NCBI GenBank assembly: GCA_051201675.1 | Contig: CP179212.1 | Coordinates: 1,798,001-1,862,000, forward strand | Direction of reading: 5' to 3' | Source: HTCC2207 sp002685195 | GTDB taxonomy: Bacteria > Pseudomonadota > Gammaproteobacteria > Pseudomonadales > Porticoccaceae | DNA: 64,000 nucleotides | Shown: one piece after another, positions 37,398-47,900 of the stretch | How positions within the stretch are numbered: position 1 is the first letter of the stretch | How the letters are laid out: every line of letters starts with the position of its first letter | Made by a program: the position numbers and the translations under genes | The notes under the pieces: generated by a model | Told to the model about the DNA's origin: nothing | Databases searched by the model: none | What the model saw: only the letters and a program-made list of their open reading frames with translations

Positions 37398-38633
37398 ATG
37401 AATTTTGAATATTCTGATGCTGTTAAAAAGTATCTAACGAGAATCGACCAATTTTTAACAGATCACTATTACCCGATCGAAAAAGAGATATACGATTCAA
37501 TTGAAAATAACTCAAATCGCTGGAGTATTCCTGTTCAGATCGAACAACTTAAAGAATTAGCAAAATCTGAAGGCCTATGGAATTTTTTTCTACCTGATCC
37601 TGAATATGGCCCTGGTTTGACTAATCTTGAGTATGCTCCTCTTGCAGAACTAATGGGACGCTCGCGTTTTGCAAGCGAAATTTTTAATTGTAGCGCTCCA
37701 GATACAGGTAACATGGAGGTTCTAGTAAGGTATGGATCCGACCAACAAAAGAAAGAGTGGCTGAAACCTCTCTTGGATGGGGACATACGGTCCGCTTTTG
37801 CAATGACTGAACCTGACGTAGCTTCCTCAGACGCGACTAACATTGAAACAATTATCTCTCGCGTTGATGGCCACTACGTTATCAACGGCCGTAAATGGTA
37901 TATCTCAGGTGCTTGTGATCCTCGATGTAAGGTTCTAATAGTCATGGGTAAGACTGACCCCGATAATGAAAATAGGTATCAGCAACAATCTCAAATACTT
38001 GTCCCCATCGACACCCCCGGCGTCACTATTGTTAGGCCGATGAAGGTTTTTGGAAATGATGATGCACCAGAAGGTCACGCTGAAGTATTATTTCAAAATG
38101 TGAAAGTTCCCTGTGAAAATATCATTTTAGGGGAAGGATGCGGCTTTCAAATTGCTCAAGGTCGCCTAGGTCCGGGAAGGATCCATCACTGCATGAGACT
38201 AGTAGGAGCTGCACAATCCGCACTTGAGGCCGCCTGTGTGAGAGCGGAACAAAGAATTGCATTTGGGCAGAGATTGAGTTCTCATGGGTCTATACGAGAA
38301 AGCATAGCACGGTCTCATTGTGAGATAGAGCAAGCTAGATTACTCACACTAAAAGCGGCCGCTCAGATGGATCAATTAGGGAACAAAGGCGCTAAAAATT
38401 TAATCTCTATGATTAAGATAGTTGCGCCCCAAATGGCATGTAAGGTTATTGATAGAGCGATTCAAATTCATGGAGCAGCTGGACTCAGCCAAGATTATCG
38501 CTTGGCTGAAGCTTACCAAATGGCCCGAGCTATCCGACTGGCTGATGGACCTGATCAAGTTCATATGATGCAGTTAGGACGTAGTGTTTCGTCCATGTAC
38601 TCATCCGATCAGTTACTCAAAATGCGGCGATAG
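37398..38633 (+). CDS. Acyl-CoA dehydrogenase (ACAD10/11-like)
   Basis: The product has 411 residues. Motifs: WNFFLPDPEYGPGLTNLEYA, AFAMTEPDVASSDATNIET, GRKWYISGACDPRCK, LGPGRIHHCMRLVG and IQIHGAAGLSQDYRLAEAY with RLADGPDQVHMMQLGR at the end. This pattern is that of the ACAD10/11-like group, which act on long, branched or hydroxylated acyl-CoAs. It is not obviously part of a transcription unit with the pair upstream, because the LysR gene lies between on the other strand. Confidence 0.87.
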   Translation: MNFEYSDAVKKYLTRIDQFLTDHYYPIEKEIYDSIENNSNRWSIPVQIEQLKELAKSEGLWNFFLPDPEYGPGLTNLEYAPLAELMGRSRFASEIFNCSAPDTGNMEVLVRYGSDQQKKEWLKPLLDGDIRSAFAMTEPDVASSDATNIETIISRVDGHYVINGRKWYISGACDPRCKVLIVMGKTDPDNENRYQQQSQILVPIDTPGVTIVRPMKVFGNDDAPEGHAEVLFQNVKVPCENIILGEGCGFQIAQGRLGPGRIHHCMRLVGAAQSALEAACVRAEQRIAFGQRLSSHGSIRESIARSHCEIEQARLLTLKAAAQMDQLGNKGAKNLISMIKIVAPQMACKVIDRAIQIHGAAGLSQDYRLAEAYQMARAIRLADGPDQVHMMQLGRSVSSMYSSDQLLKMRR

Positions 38634-38780
38634 AGGACCCTGAATTACTTAGTGTCTCCAGAGGTATCGGGGTCTTTCTCTACACTAGAGTCATTTATGT
38701 TTTTCAAAAATTGTATAAAGCTGCAATTCGAGTGACATTGCAAAATAATCTTCGATAAATTGTAGCTTTTTACCATCACC

Positions 38781-38794
38781 TTGATATATGTCAA
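38781..38794 (+). promoter_or_regulatory. FNR box upstream of narK
   Basis: TTGAT-ATAT-GTCAA matches the consensus TTGAT-N4-ATCAA at 9 of 10 specified bases. Its centre is 32 bases before the centre of a possible -10 (TAAATT, 38817-38822), the spacing of class II FNR promoters (site at -41.5). The narK ATG lies 72 bases downstream. It probably drives the narK1-narK2-narGHJI unit under low oxygen. Confidence 0.8.
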
Positions 38795-38865
38795 TTAACT
38801 AACGTTCTATCCGCTGTAAATTACTCACTCACGAATAATTCGAACAAAAGGTCGTTCAAGTTTCC

Positions 38866-40131
38866 ATGGCAACTCTTGTCCAAAAGCAATGGTCTGTATT
38901 ATCAATGAATACATTGGCATTTGCGTGTAATTTTGCTGTTTGGACAATGTTTTCCATTATCGGAATCAAAATCAAGCAAGAACTAAGTCTTTCTGATACT
39001 CAATTTGGCTTGCTAGTCGCCACCCCAATCCTCACTGGGTCTATATCTCGATTACCCTTGGGTATTATGACGGATCGATTCGGTGGCAGGATCGTATTTT
39101 TTATTCAAATGCTACTAGTAGCTCTCCCAACCTATGGGCTTGCTTTCGCAGACCAATACTGGCATTACCTAGTAATCGGCCTATTTGTAGGCCTTGCCGG
39201 TGGTTCATTCGCTATTGGAATAACATACACATCAGCATGGTTCGAGCATAGACGTCAAGGCACGGCAATGGGTATTTTTGGTGCAGGTAATGCCGGTGCT
39301 GCCATAACAAATTTAGTGGCTCCGCTAATTGTTGTAAGTTTTGGGTGGAGAATGGTGCCTCAAATTTACTCTTTGGCCATGATTTGTATGGCTATCATTT
39401 TTTGGCTTTTTACTTTCCCTGATCCCAAGCAGTTGGAGCGAGATCGCACGGGTACCCATTTTAAGCTTGCCGACCAGCTCGCGCCTCTAAAGGAAATGAG
39501 AGTATGGCGGTTTGGTATCTACTACTTTTTTGTTTTTGGGGGATTTGTTGCCCTGGCCCTTTGGCTTCCGAAATACTACGTTGGTGAGTATGGCCTCGAC
39601 CTCAAGACAGCATCCCTAATCACCATGTGCTTCACACTACCATCAGGTTTGATCCGGGCCTTCGGTGGGTGGCTGTCAGACAAATATGGCGCGCGTCATG
39701 TTAACTGGTTGGTATTTTGGATCTCTCTGATTTGTCTATTTTTAGTTTCATATCCACAAACCACATATATCGTTCATGGGATCTCCGGGGATCACACATT
39801 CTCCATTGGATCAAATATCTGGTTTTTTACATTTTTAATTTTTGTTATTGGGATTGCTCAAGGTATCGGAAAAGCAAGCGTTTATCGAATTATTCATGAC
39901 TACTACCCAAACAATATGGGTTCGGTGGGAGGTCTGGTTGGCGTAATTGGAGGACTTGGAGGATTTGTACTACCCATTCTTTTTGGTCTGGCTTCAGATT
40001 TCTTAGATATAAGGACTTCTTGTTTCATGCTGCTATTTGGTGTCGTCGCTCTATGCATGATCATGATGCATATATCGATAAGAAATATGCGTCAAAAAAG
40101 CGGATTAGAGCTGACAGAAAACTTTACCTAA
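38866..40131 (+). CDS. narK: NarK-family nitrate/nitrite transporter (type 1)
   Basis: The product has 421 residues and about 12 membrane helices. Nitrate-signature-like stretches are GLAGGSFAIGITYTSAWF and, in the second half, GIAQGIGKASVYRIIHDYYP with GGLVGVIGGLGGFVLP. NarK1-type proteins are thought to bring in nitrate with protons. It is first after the FNR box and followed by the type 2 protein after 59 bases. In several denitrifiers the two are fused; here they are separate genes. Confidence 0.9.
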   Translation: MATLVQKQWSVLSMNTLAFACNFAVWTMFSIIGIKIKQELSLSDTQFGLLVATPILTGSISRLPLGIMTDRFGGRIVFFIQMLLVALPTYGLAFADQYWHYLVIGLFVGLAGGSFAIGITYTSAWFEHRRQGTAMGIFGAGNAGAAITNLVAPLIVVSFGWRMVPQIYSLAMICMAIIFWLFTFPDPKQLERDRTGTHFKLADQLAPLKEMRVWRFGIYYFFVFGGFVALALWLPKYYVGEYGLDLKTASLITMCFTLPSGLIRAFGGWLSDKYGARHVNWLVFWISLICLFLVSYPQTTYIVHGISGDHTFSIGSNIWFFTFLIFVIGIAQGIGKASVYRIIHDYYPNNMGSVGGLVGVIGGLGGFVLPILFGLASDFLDIRTSCFMLLFGVVALCMIMMHISIRNMRQKSGLELTENFT

Positions 40132-40190
40132 ACCGAGGCATACCAACTTATTTAGCGTACTAATGATTATTTAATCAGGGAGAAAATTAA

Positions 40191-41807
40191 ATGTCTGACA
40201 TAGAACATTGGAATGTTGAGGACGAGAAATTTTGGGAAACCACTGGCAACAAAATTGCCAAACGGAATCTATGGCTGTCCATACCAAGTTTGTTATGTGG
40301 ATTTGCTATATGGCTTTACTGGGGTGTTATCACTGTCCAAATGCTAAATCTAGGGTTCCCATTTGAAAAATCTGAACTATTTACCTTGATGGCCATTGCT
40401 GGACTCACCGGTGCGACGCTACGAATTCCAAGTAGTTTTTTTATCCGTTTATGTGGAGGTCGCAATACAATTTTTCTTACTACAGCTCTCCTTATTGCTC
40501 CTGCACTAGGTACTGGATTGGCTCTTCAAGATCAAACCACTCCGCTCTGGGTATTTCAAGCTCTTGCACTTTTGTCTGGTATCGGTGGCGGTAATTTTGC
40601 ATCCAGCATGTCCAATATAAGTTTCTTTTACCCTAAAAATCAGCAAGGTTTAGCCTTAGGATTAAATGCGGGCTTAGGAAACTTTGGCGTTACGGCAATG
40701 CAGATCTTAGTACCATTGATGATGTCATTCGGTGTATTTGGTGTGCTTGGCGGAGATTCTATGATGCTTCAGCAAACCTCAGGAACATTAATCGGTAAAA
40801 TACCTTCGGGAAGCCTAACATGGATTCAAAACTCTGGATTTATTTGGCTTTTAATTTTGATACCTCTCGCCTTTCTGTCTTGGTTTGGCATGAACAATAT
40901 CCGTACCACAGAGGTTTCACCTAATATTCCCAATCCTATGGTCAGTTTTTCAATAATTATTGGGATGCTGCTCATTGGGTTCATGACAGCAGCGATCGGA
41001 CTTTGGCTGATACTTCCTGCGAGTGCAAACGGTTCAGGACTCAATGTTCCAAAAGAAATCGTGCTTTTCGCTGTGATTGCTTCTACGGTTTTTTTACTAA
41101 AACTATTGCCCGGACAAATTGGACCAAGCCTTCAACACCAGTATCAAATTTTTAACAACAAGCACACTTGGGTTATGAGCGTCATTTATACAATGACTTT
41201 TGGTTCTTTCATTGGTTTCTCCGCTGCCTTCCCGCTAGCTATAAAGGTAATTTTTGGATATAGCCATATTGCGGGTAGTGACGGAGTATTAACGCACGAT
41301 ACCATTAACTCTGATGGTCCGAGCGCTTTAATGTTTGCATGGATGGGTCCCTTCATAGGCGCATTGATTCGTCCATTAGGAGGTTGGATAGCTGATAAGT
41401 TTGGTGGCGCTAAAGTTACTCAAGTCTGTTCATTTGTGATGATAGCTAGCGCACTAGGTGTAGCGTACTTCATGAAAGCAGCTTACAGCTCAGCATCTCC
41501 AGAAGAATACTTTATTCCTTTTTTCTTATTATTTTTGGTTCTATTTGCGGCAACCGGGATCGGCAATGGCTCTACTTTTAGAAGTATTGCTATGGTTTTC
41601 ACCAAAGAACAGGCTGGCCCTGTATTAGGCTGGACATCTGCCATTGCCGCGTATGGCGCATTCTACATACCAAAGGTATTCGGTGAACAAATACAGGCCA
41701 CTACTCCTGAAGTAGCTCTTTACGGATTCTCTGTATTTTACGTTATATGCATCTTTCTCAATTGGTGGTTTTATTTGCGCAAAGATACCGAATTTTGGAA
41801 TCCATAA
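40191..41807 (+). CDS. NarK-family nitrate/nitrite transporter (type 2, antiporter-like)
   Basis: The product has 538 residues, longer than the first NarK. The two nitrate-signature motifs are near-consensus: GIGGGNFASSMSNISFFYP with GLALGLNAGLGNFG in the first half, and TGIGNGSTFRSIAMVF in the second. A basic N-terminal stretch precedes helix 1. It is the likely nitrate/nitrite exchanger that exports nitrite made by NarG. A GGGAG ribosome site precedes the ATG and narG starts 45 bases downstream. Confidence 0.9.
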   Translation: MSDIEHWNVEDEKFWETTGNKIAKRNLWLSIPSLLCGFAIWLYWGVITVQMLNLGFPFEKSELFTLMAIAGLTGATLRIPSSFFIRLCGGRNTIFLTTALLIAPALGTGLALQDQTTPLWVFQALALLSGIGGGNFASSMSNISFFYPKNQQGLALGLNAGLGNFGVTAMQILVPLMMSFGVFGVLGGDSMMLQQTSGTLIGKIPSGSLTWIQNSGFIWLLILIPLAFLSWFGMNNIRTTEVSPNIPNPMVSFSIIIGMLLIGFMTAAIGLWLILPASANGSGLNVPKEIVLFAVIASTVFLLKLLPGQIGPSLQHQYQIFNNKHTWVMSVIYTMTFGSFIGFSAAFPLAIKVIFGYSHIAGSDGVLTHDTINSDGPSALMFAWMGPFIGALIRPLGGWIADKFGGAKVTQVCSFVMIASALGVAYFMKAAYSSASPEEYFIPFFLLFLVLFAATGIGNGSTFRSIAMVFTKEQAGPVLGWTSAIAAYGAFYIPKVFGEQIQATTPEVALYGFSVFYVICIFLNWWFYLRKDTEFWNP

Positions 41808-41852
41808 ACTTACAAATAACGCTAGCTATGATGATTTAAGGAGAGAATATTC

Positions 41853-44800
41853 ATGAGTCACTTTTTGGATAGATTACAATTTTTTAAAAAGAAAGTCGGA
41901 GAGTTCGCCGATGGACACGGAGAGGTCACCAACGAGTCTCGCGAATGGGAAGATGGCTATCGCCAACGCTGGCAACATGACAAAATTGTCAGATCCACCC
42001 ATGGCGTCAACTGTACTGGGTCATGTAGTTGGAAAATCTACGTCAAGAATGGGCTAGTAACATGGGAAACTCAACAAACTGATTACCCTCGTACTCGCCC
42101 AGATCTTCCAAATCATGAACCTCGAGGGTGTCCTCGCGGAGCAAGCTATTCGTGGTATCTCTATAGCGCAAACCGTTTGAAATACCCCAAGGTAAGGAAA
42201 CCTTTACTAAAGCTTTGGAGAGAACTCCGCCTAGAATTTAAGAACCCTGTCGATGCTTGGGCTGCAATTGTTGAGGATCCTGTACGAGCTACATCCTACA
42301 AATCAGCTCGAGGCATGGGAGGCTTTGTTCGCTCTAGCTGGGACGAAGTCAATGAAATAATAGCTAGCTCAAATATTTATACTGCAAAAAAATACGGTCC
42401 AGATCGTATCATTGGATTCTCTCCTATTCCTGCGATGTCAATGGTCTCTTATGCAGCAGGATCGCGCTATCTATCTCTAATCGGTGGCGTATGTATGAGT
42501 TTTTATGATTGGTATTGTGATTTACCACCTGCCTCACCGATGACTTGGGGTGAGCAGACAGACGTTCCTGAATCCGCAGACTGGTATAACTCTAATTATC
42601 TTCTAGTTTGGGGTTCCAACGTACCACAAACAAGAACCCCAGACGCTCATTTTTTTACTGAAGTGAGATATAAAGGAGCCAAGGGCGTCGTCATCACACC
42701 AGATTACTCTGAAGCGGCTAAGCTGGCTGATTTGTGGCTCAATCCTAAGCAAGGTACAGATGCTGCTCTAGCAATGGCATTTGGCCATGTGATACTCAAG
42801 GAATTCCATGTAGATAATCCAAGTGAATACTTTGTTGATTATGTTCGTCGTTACTCTGACATGCCCATGTTAGTAAAACTCGATGAATATAATGGTGGAT
42901 TTAAGCCAACTCGTTTCCTACGCGCTAGTGATCTATTTGACAATATTGGCCAAGATGATAATCCCCAATGGAAAACAATTGCACTAGATGAGAACACCAA
43001 AGAATTAGTCTCTCCTCATGGTTCAATAGGTTATCGTTGGGATGAGAGTGGTAAATGGAATATCGAAGCCAGAGAGGGAACTCACGGTGAAAATACTAAG
43101 TTACAACTATCGCTAATTTCTGATGAAAAAAATTCCGTATCGGTTGCTTTGCCCTACTTCGCCCATGAAGAGAATGAACATTGGGAACATCAAGAGGGAG
43201 AAGAAGTTCAGTTTAGAAATATTCCCTATCAAGAAATAGCACTGGCGGATGGAACTAAAACTAAAGTAGCTACTGTTTATGATCTAACACTGGCCAATTA
43301 CTCCATTGACAGAGGATTAGGTGGATCAAATATTGCAGAAAACTATGACGATGAGAGTGTAGCCTATACCCCCGCATGGCAAGAGAAAATCACGGGAGTG
43401 CATCGAAGCAAAGTAATCCAAGTGGCACGAGAGTTCGCTGATAATGCAGACAAAACCAAGGGGAAATCTATGGTTATAGTCGGCGCAGCAATGAACCATT
43501 GGTATCACATGGATATGAACTATCGTGGTTTAATCAACATGTTGATTATGTGTGGTTGTGTTGGTCAAAGTGGTGGTGGATGGGCTCACTATGTAGGACA
43601 AGAGAAATTGCGCCCTCAAACGGGGTGGCTTCCACTCGCCTTCGGCCTTGATTGGAGTCGTCCTCCAAGACAGATGAACTCAACATCATTTTTTTATAAC
43701 CATAGTTCTCAATGGCGTCACGAAAAAGTCAATATGCACGATATCCTATCTCCTCTGGTGGAAAAGACTGAATATCCTGAACATATCCTAGATTACAATA
43801 TCAGAGCGGAACGGATGGGTTGGCTTCCGAGCGCACCCCAACTAGATCGTAATCCACTTGAGTTAAGCCGAGAAGCCGAGGCCGCTGGTGTAGACCCAAA
43901 AGACTATGTAATTGAACAACTCAAGGCGGGGACTTTAAAGTTCGCTTGTGAATCTCCTGAGGATCCAGCCAATTATCCACGGAATTTATTCGTTTGGCGC
44001 TCGAACTTATTGGGCTCTTCAGGTAAAGGGCATGAGTACATGCTGAAATATCTCTTGGGTACGAAAAACGGAGTGATGAACGAAGACAATGGGCACACCG
44101 ATGGTCTTATTCCTGAAGAGGTTAACTGGGTAGATTCTGGGGCAGAAGGAAAGCTAGATCTAGTGATCACACTGGATTTCAGGATGTCCTCAACATGTTT
44201 ATATTCTGACATCGTCCTACCCACTGCATGTTGGTACGAGAAAGATGATTTAAATACCTCGGACATGCACCCATTTATACATCCACTATCTAAAGCTACC
44301 GATCCAGCATGGGAGGCTCGCTCTGATTGGGACATTTATAAAGGGCTTGCTAAGAAGTTTTCAGAGATTGCAGAGGGAAATATTGGCGTAGAGAAGGATA
44401 TCGTGACCGTACCAATACTTCACGATACGCCATCTGAGATGGCTCAGCCGTTCGACGTTGCCGATTGGCGAAAGGGTGAGTGTGACTTTATTCCTGGCGA
44501 AACCGCACCGAATATCGTTGTTGTTGAGCGAGACTATCCCGCCATCTACAAAAAATTTACTTCTCTAGGCCCATCGCTTGAAAGTTTAGGCAACGGCGGT
44601 AAGGGAATTGGATGGAAAACAGATGAAGAAGTTGAACTACTTCGAGGATTAAATTATACCGTTACCGAGGAAGGAATCGCCAAAGGACAGCCAAAAATCG
44701 AAACGGCTATCGATGCAGCCGAGGTTGTATTGAGCCTTGCCCCAGAGACCAACGGGAATGTCGCGGTAAAGGCGTGGTCAGCATTAAGTAAAATCACTGG

Positions 44801-45614
44801 CAGAGATCACACTCACTTGGCTAGACCGAAACACGACGAAAAGATACGTTTCCGAGATATTCAAGCCCAGCCACGCAAAATTATCTCATCACCTACCTGG
44901 TCTGGCTTGGAAGATGAGCACGTGAGTTATAACGCTGGCTATACCAATGTCCACGAATTGATTCCTTGGAGAACCATTACTGGAAGACAGCAGTTTTATC
45001 AAGATCATCAGTGGATGCAAGCGTTCGGTGAACAAATGGTCGCTTACAGACCTCCCATCAAAACACGCACTGTCGAGTTAATGAAGGGCGCCAAATCAAA
45101 TGGAAACAAGGAAATAGTACTAAATTGGATTACTCCTCACCAAAAATGGGGAATTCATAGTACTTACTCTGACAACCTATTGATGCTGACATTATCCAGA
45201 GGGGGACCTATTGTTTGGCTTAATGAGAAAGATGCTAAAAGCGTAGATATCGAAGATAACGATTGGCTTGATGTATTCAATGCAAATGGGGCAATCGCCT
45301 GTCGTGCAGTGGTTAGCCAACGCGTCAAACCTGGCATGGTTATGATGTATCACGCACAAGAGAGAATAGTTAATGTACCCGGCTCCTCCCTAACAGGAAC
45401 GCGCGGAGGCCACCATAATTCTGTAACACGCGTAGTAATGAAACCCACACATATGATCGGCGGATATGCTCACCAATCTTGGGGTTTCAACTACTACGGA
45501 ACTGTAGGTTGCAACCGAGACGAAATGGTTGTTGTGCGCAAGATGGAAAAAGTGGACTGGCTTGATGATCCATATGGAGATGATCTCCCTCAACCACTAC
45601 CAGATACTATTTAA
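41853..45614 (+). CDS. narG: Respiratory nitrate reductase alpha subunit NarG
   Basis: The product has 1253 residues, as expected. FS0 ligands are in HGVNCTGSCSW and PRGCPRGASYSW (His-x3-Cys-x3-Cys-xn-Cys). The molybdenum-binding Asp lies in DWYCDLPPASPMTWGEQTDV. Late cofactor segments include GTRGGHHNSVTRVVMKP. With Mo-bis-MGD it reduces nitrate to nitrite on the cytoplasmic side. AAGGAG precedes the ATG, and narH follows after 9 bases. No cofactor-synthesis genes are in the window. Confidence 0.98.
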   Translation: MSHFLDRLQFFKKKVGEFADGHGEVTNESREWEDGYRQRWQHDKIVRSTHGVNCTGSCSWKIYVKNGLVTWETQQTDYPRTRPDLPNHEPRGCPRGASYSWYLYSANRLKYPKVRKPLLKLWRELRLEFKNPVDAWAAIVEDPVRATSYKSARGMGGFVRSSWDEVNEIIASSNIYTAKKYGPDRIIGFSPIPAMSMVSYAAGSRYLSLIGGVCMSFYDWYCDLPPASPMTWGEQTDVPESADWYNSNYLLVWGSNVPQTRTPDAHFFTEVRYKGAKGVVITPDYSEAAKLADLWLNPKQGTDAALAMAFGHVILKEFHVDNPSEYFVDYVRRYSDMPMLVKLDEYNGGFKPTRFLRASDLFDNIGQDDNPQWKTIALDENTKELVSPHGSIGYRWDESGKWNIEAREGTHGENTKLQLSLISDEKNSVSVALPYFAHEENEHWEHQEGEEVQFRNIPYQEIALADGTKTKVATVYDLTLANYSIDRGLGGSNIAENYDDESVAYTPAWQEKITGVHRSKVIQVAREFADNADKTKGKSMVIVGAAMNHWYHMDMNYRGLINMLIMCGCVGQSGGGWAHYVGQEKLRPQTGWLPLAFGLDWSRPPRQMNSTSFFYNHSSQWRHEKVNMHDILSPLVEKTEYPEHILDYNIRAERMGWLPSAPQLDRNPLELSREAEAAGVDPKDYVIEQLKAGTLKFACESPEDPANYPRNLFVWRSNLLGSSGKGHEYMLKYLLGTKNGVMNEDNGHTDGLIPEEVNWVDSGAEGKLDLVITLDFRMSSTCLYSDIVLPTACWYEKDDLNTSDMHPFIHPLSKATDPAWEARSDWDIYKGLAKKFSEIAEGNIGVEKDIVTVPILHDTPSEMAQPFDVADWRKGECDFIPGETAPNIVVVERDYPAIYKKFTSLGPSLESLGNGGKGIGWKTDEEVELLRGLNYTVTEEGIAKGQPKIETAIDAAEVVLSLAPETNGNVAVKAWSALSKITGRDHTHLARPKHDEKIRFRDIQAQPRKIISSPTWSGLEDEHVSYNAGYTNVHELIPWRTITGRQQFYQDHQWMQAFGEQMVAYRPPIKTRTVELMKGAKSNGNKEIVLNWITPHQKWGIHSTYSDNLLMLTLSRGGPIVWLNEKDAKSVDIEDNDWLDVFNANGAIACRAVVSQRVKPGMVMMYHAQERIVNVPGSSLTGTRGGHHNSVTRVVMKPTHMIGGYAHQSWGFNYYGTVGCNRDEMVVVRKMEKVDWLDDPYGDDLPQPLPDTI

Positions 45615-45623
45615 GGAGCTTAC

Positions 45624-47180
45624 ATGAAAATTCGTTCACAAATTGGCATGGTTCTAAATTTAGACAAATGTATTGGATGTCATACCTGCTCCATTACTTG
45701 CAAAAATGTATGGACTTCGCGCGAAGGTATGGAGTACGCCTGGTTTAATAATGTAGAGTCTAAACCTGGAGTGGGATATCCCAATAACTGGGAAGACCAA
45801 GACCAGTGGAAAGGTGGCTGGGAACGAACCAAAAAAGGTAAGTTAATACCGAAATTGGGTGGAAAGATCACCACACTAACCAAAATTTTTGCCAATCCAC
45901 ACATGCCTCAAATTGACGACTACTACGAGCCGTTTACATTTGACTATCAACATCTTCATTCTGCGAAACAAAGCAAACATCAACCCACTGCGAGACCGCG
46001 TTCACTAATGAGTGGGAAACGTATGGAAAAAATAGAAACGGGACCAAATTGGGAAGAAATTCTCGGTGGCGAATTTGAAAAAAGAAGTAAAGATAAGAAC
46101 TTTGATCAAATTGAAAAACAAATTTATGGAGAATATGAAAATACTTTCATGATGTATATGCCTCGTCTTTGTGAGCACTGCCTCAATCCGGCATGTGTCG
46201 CGGTATGTCCAAGCGGAGCGATTTATAAAAGAGAAGAGGATGGCATAGTACTAATTGACCAGGATAAGTGTCGGGGCTGGCGTATGTGTGTCAGCGGGTG
46301 TCCTTATAAGAAGATTTACTTTAACTGGAAAAGTGGAAAATCAGAGAAATGTATTTTTTGCTTTCCTCGTATCGAAGCCGGTATGCCCACAGTATGTTCC
46401 GAAACTTGTGTTGGACGTATTAGATACCTCGGCGTCCTACTTTATGATGCTGATAGAATTGCAGAAGTAGCAGCCACCGAATCAGAGACGGATCTGTATC
46501 AAGAGCAACTATCTGTATTTCTTGACCCCAACGATCCTGAAGTACAAAAGCAAGCTAAAAAGGATGGAATTCCAGACTCTGTGATCGAGTCGGCCAAAAA
46601 TTCTCCAGTCTACAAACTAGCAGTAGATTGGAAGCTTGCACTCCCCCTACATCCGGAATACAGGACAATGCCGATGGTTTGGTATGTTCCCCCTCTCTCC
46701 CCTATTCAAAGTGCAGCTGACAATGGAGCTATACCAAGCTCTGTAATAGGAAATGATAAGGTGATTCCTGACGTAGATTCATTACGGATACCTATAAAAT
46801 ATCTTGCCAACATGCTTAGCGCAGGCGATGAAGAGCCCGTGAGAACAGCGTTAAAACGACTTTTAGCTATGCGATCATACAAACGAGCCGAACACGTGAA
46901 TGGCGAGAAAGATTATTCAGTTTTGGACGATGTTGGCCTTAGTGAATCTCAGGTTGAAGAAATGTATCGATACCTAGCTATAGCAAATTATGAAGATCGT
47001 TTTGTTGTTCCTACCGCTCATCGAGAAGAAGCCTTGAAATACGCTCAAGCTGAGGCTAATGGATGTGGCTTCAGCTTTGGTAATGGCTGCAGTGATGGGA
47101 ATAGCGATGTCAATATGTTCGGTGCTAAGAAAACTAACCGCAAAGACATTATTTCCTCAGTTCAAATTTGGCAGAAATAA
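45624..47180 (+). CDS. narH: Respiratory nitrate reductase beta subunit NarH
   Basis: The product has 518 residues. Four cysteine groups are visible: CIGCHTCSITC, CEHCLNPACVAVC, CRGWRMCVSGC (Trp replaces one Cys, so this is the [3Fe-4S] site) and CIFC...CSETC. They carry electrons from NarI hemes to NarG. A TAAGGAG site precedes the ATG. narJ begins at or just before its stop. Confidence 0.98.
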   Translation: MKIRSQIGMVLNLDKCIGCHTCSITCKNVWTSREGMEYAWFNNVESKPGVGYPNNWEDQDQWKGGWERTKKGKLIPKLGGKITTLTKIFANPHMPQIDDYYEPFTFDYQHLHSAKQSKHQPTARPRSLMSGKRMEKIETGPNWEEILGGEFEKRSKDKNFDQIEKQIYGEYENTFMMYMPRLCEHCLNPACVAVCPSGAIYKREEDGIVLIDQDKCRGWRMCVSGCPYKKIYFNWKSGKSEKCIFCFPRIEAGMPTVCSETCVGRIRYLGVLLYDADRIAEVAATESETDLYQEQLSVFLDPNDPEVQKQAKKDGIPDSVIESAKNSPVYKLAVDWKLALPLHPEYRTMPMVWYVPPLSPIQSAADNGAIPSSVIGNDKVIPDVDSLRIPIKYLANMLSAGDEEPVRTALKRLLAMRSYKRAEHVNGEKDYSVLDDVGLSESQVEEMYRYLAIANYEDRFVVPTAHREEALKYAQAEANGCGFSFGNGCSDGNSDVNMFGAKKTNRKDIISSVQIWQK

Positions 47181-47182
47181 AT

Positions 47183-47884
47183 ATGAAAATACTCAAAGTT
47201 TTAGCTCATCTCCTAGACTACCCTAATGAGCAAGTTCAACAACACTCTCATGAGTTACGGTTAGAAATCGATAGTAGCCAAGAACTACCGCCACAAATGA
47301 GGAGCAAACTTACCGTAGCAGTGGAAAGTATTTTTGATAAAGAATTAATGGAATCACAAGAAAGCTACGGCTTACTTTTTGATCAAGGGCGTTCTTTATC
47401 TCTCCATCTTTTTGAACATGTTCATGGGGAGTCAAGAGATCGTGGCCAAGCTATGGTCGATTTAATGAACGTTTACTCAGAGCATGGGTTTGATCTCGAT
47501 GCTTTAGAACTCCCCGACTATCTGCCTCTATTTTTAGAATACTTATCTAATCGACCTAATATGGAAGCACGTGAATGGTTAGCTGATGTTGCTCATATCA
47601 TCGCAATTCTCTGCGCGCGTCTCTATGAACGCGAACCAAACTATGGAGTCATGATGGAGTCATTGTTAATCATCGCTGGCCAACAATCATTGCTGAATGA
47701 AATGCGAGACAAAGTAGACCAGGAAAAACCTGATAACACGCCGGAGGCCCTAGACAAAGAATGGGAAGAAACAGCCGTAACTTTCGGCAGCCCTGACAAC
47801 GAGTGTAATCAAAGTAATAATCCGCAAAGAGTCTCAGAACAACCTCTCAAATGGGTCGATGCAGCCGCTTCACAAACCTTTTAA
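47183..47884 (+). CDS. narJ: Nitrate reductase assembly chaperone NarJ
   Basis: The product has 233 residues from the ATG at 47183; an in-frame start 15 bases upstream inside narH is possible. It starts MKILKVLAHLLDYPNEQ and contains LHLFEHVHGESRDRGQAMVDL, the NarJ/TorD family signature. It inserts the Mo cofactor into NarG before membrane attachment. It is an all-helical cytoplasmic protein with an acidic, low-complexity tail. Confidence 0.95.
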   Translation: MKILKVLAHLLDYPNEQVQQHSHELRLEIDSSQELPPQMRSKLTVAVESIFDKELMESQESYGLLFDQGRSLSLHLFEHVHGESRDRGQAMVDLMNVYSEHGFDLDALELPDYLPLFLEYLSNRPNMEAREWLADVAHIIAILCARLYEREPNYGVMMESLLIIAGQQSLLNEMRDKVDQEKPDNTPEALDKEWEETAVTFGSPDNECNQSNNPQRVSEQPLKWVDAAASQTF

Positions 47885-47900
47885 TTAATAAGGCAATATC

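Noticed and set aside
38634..38690. Possible terminator after the third acyl-CoA dehydrogenase
   Set aside because: GACCC and GGGTC can pair, but the loop is over 30 bases and the following T-run is broken.
40132..41852. Additional FNR box between the narK genes or before narG
   Set aside because: Both gaps were read; neither contains a TTGAT-type dyad, so one promoter upstream of the first narK is the simplest model.
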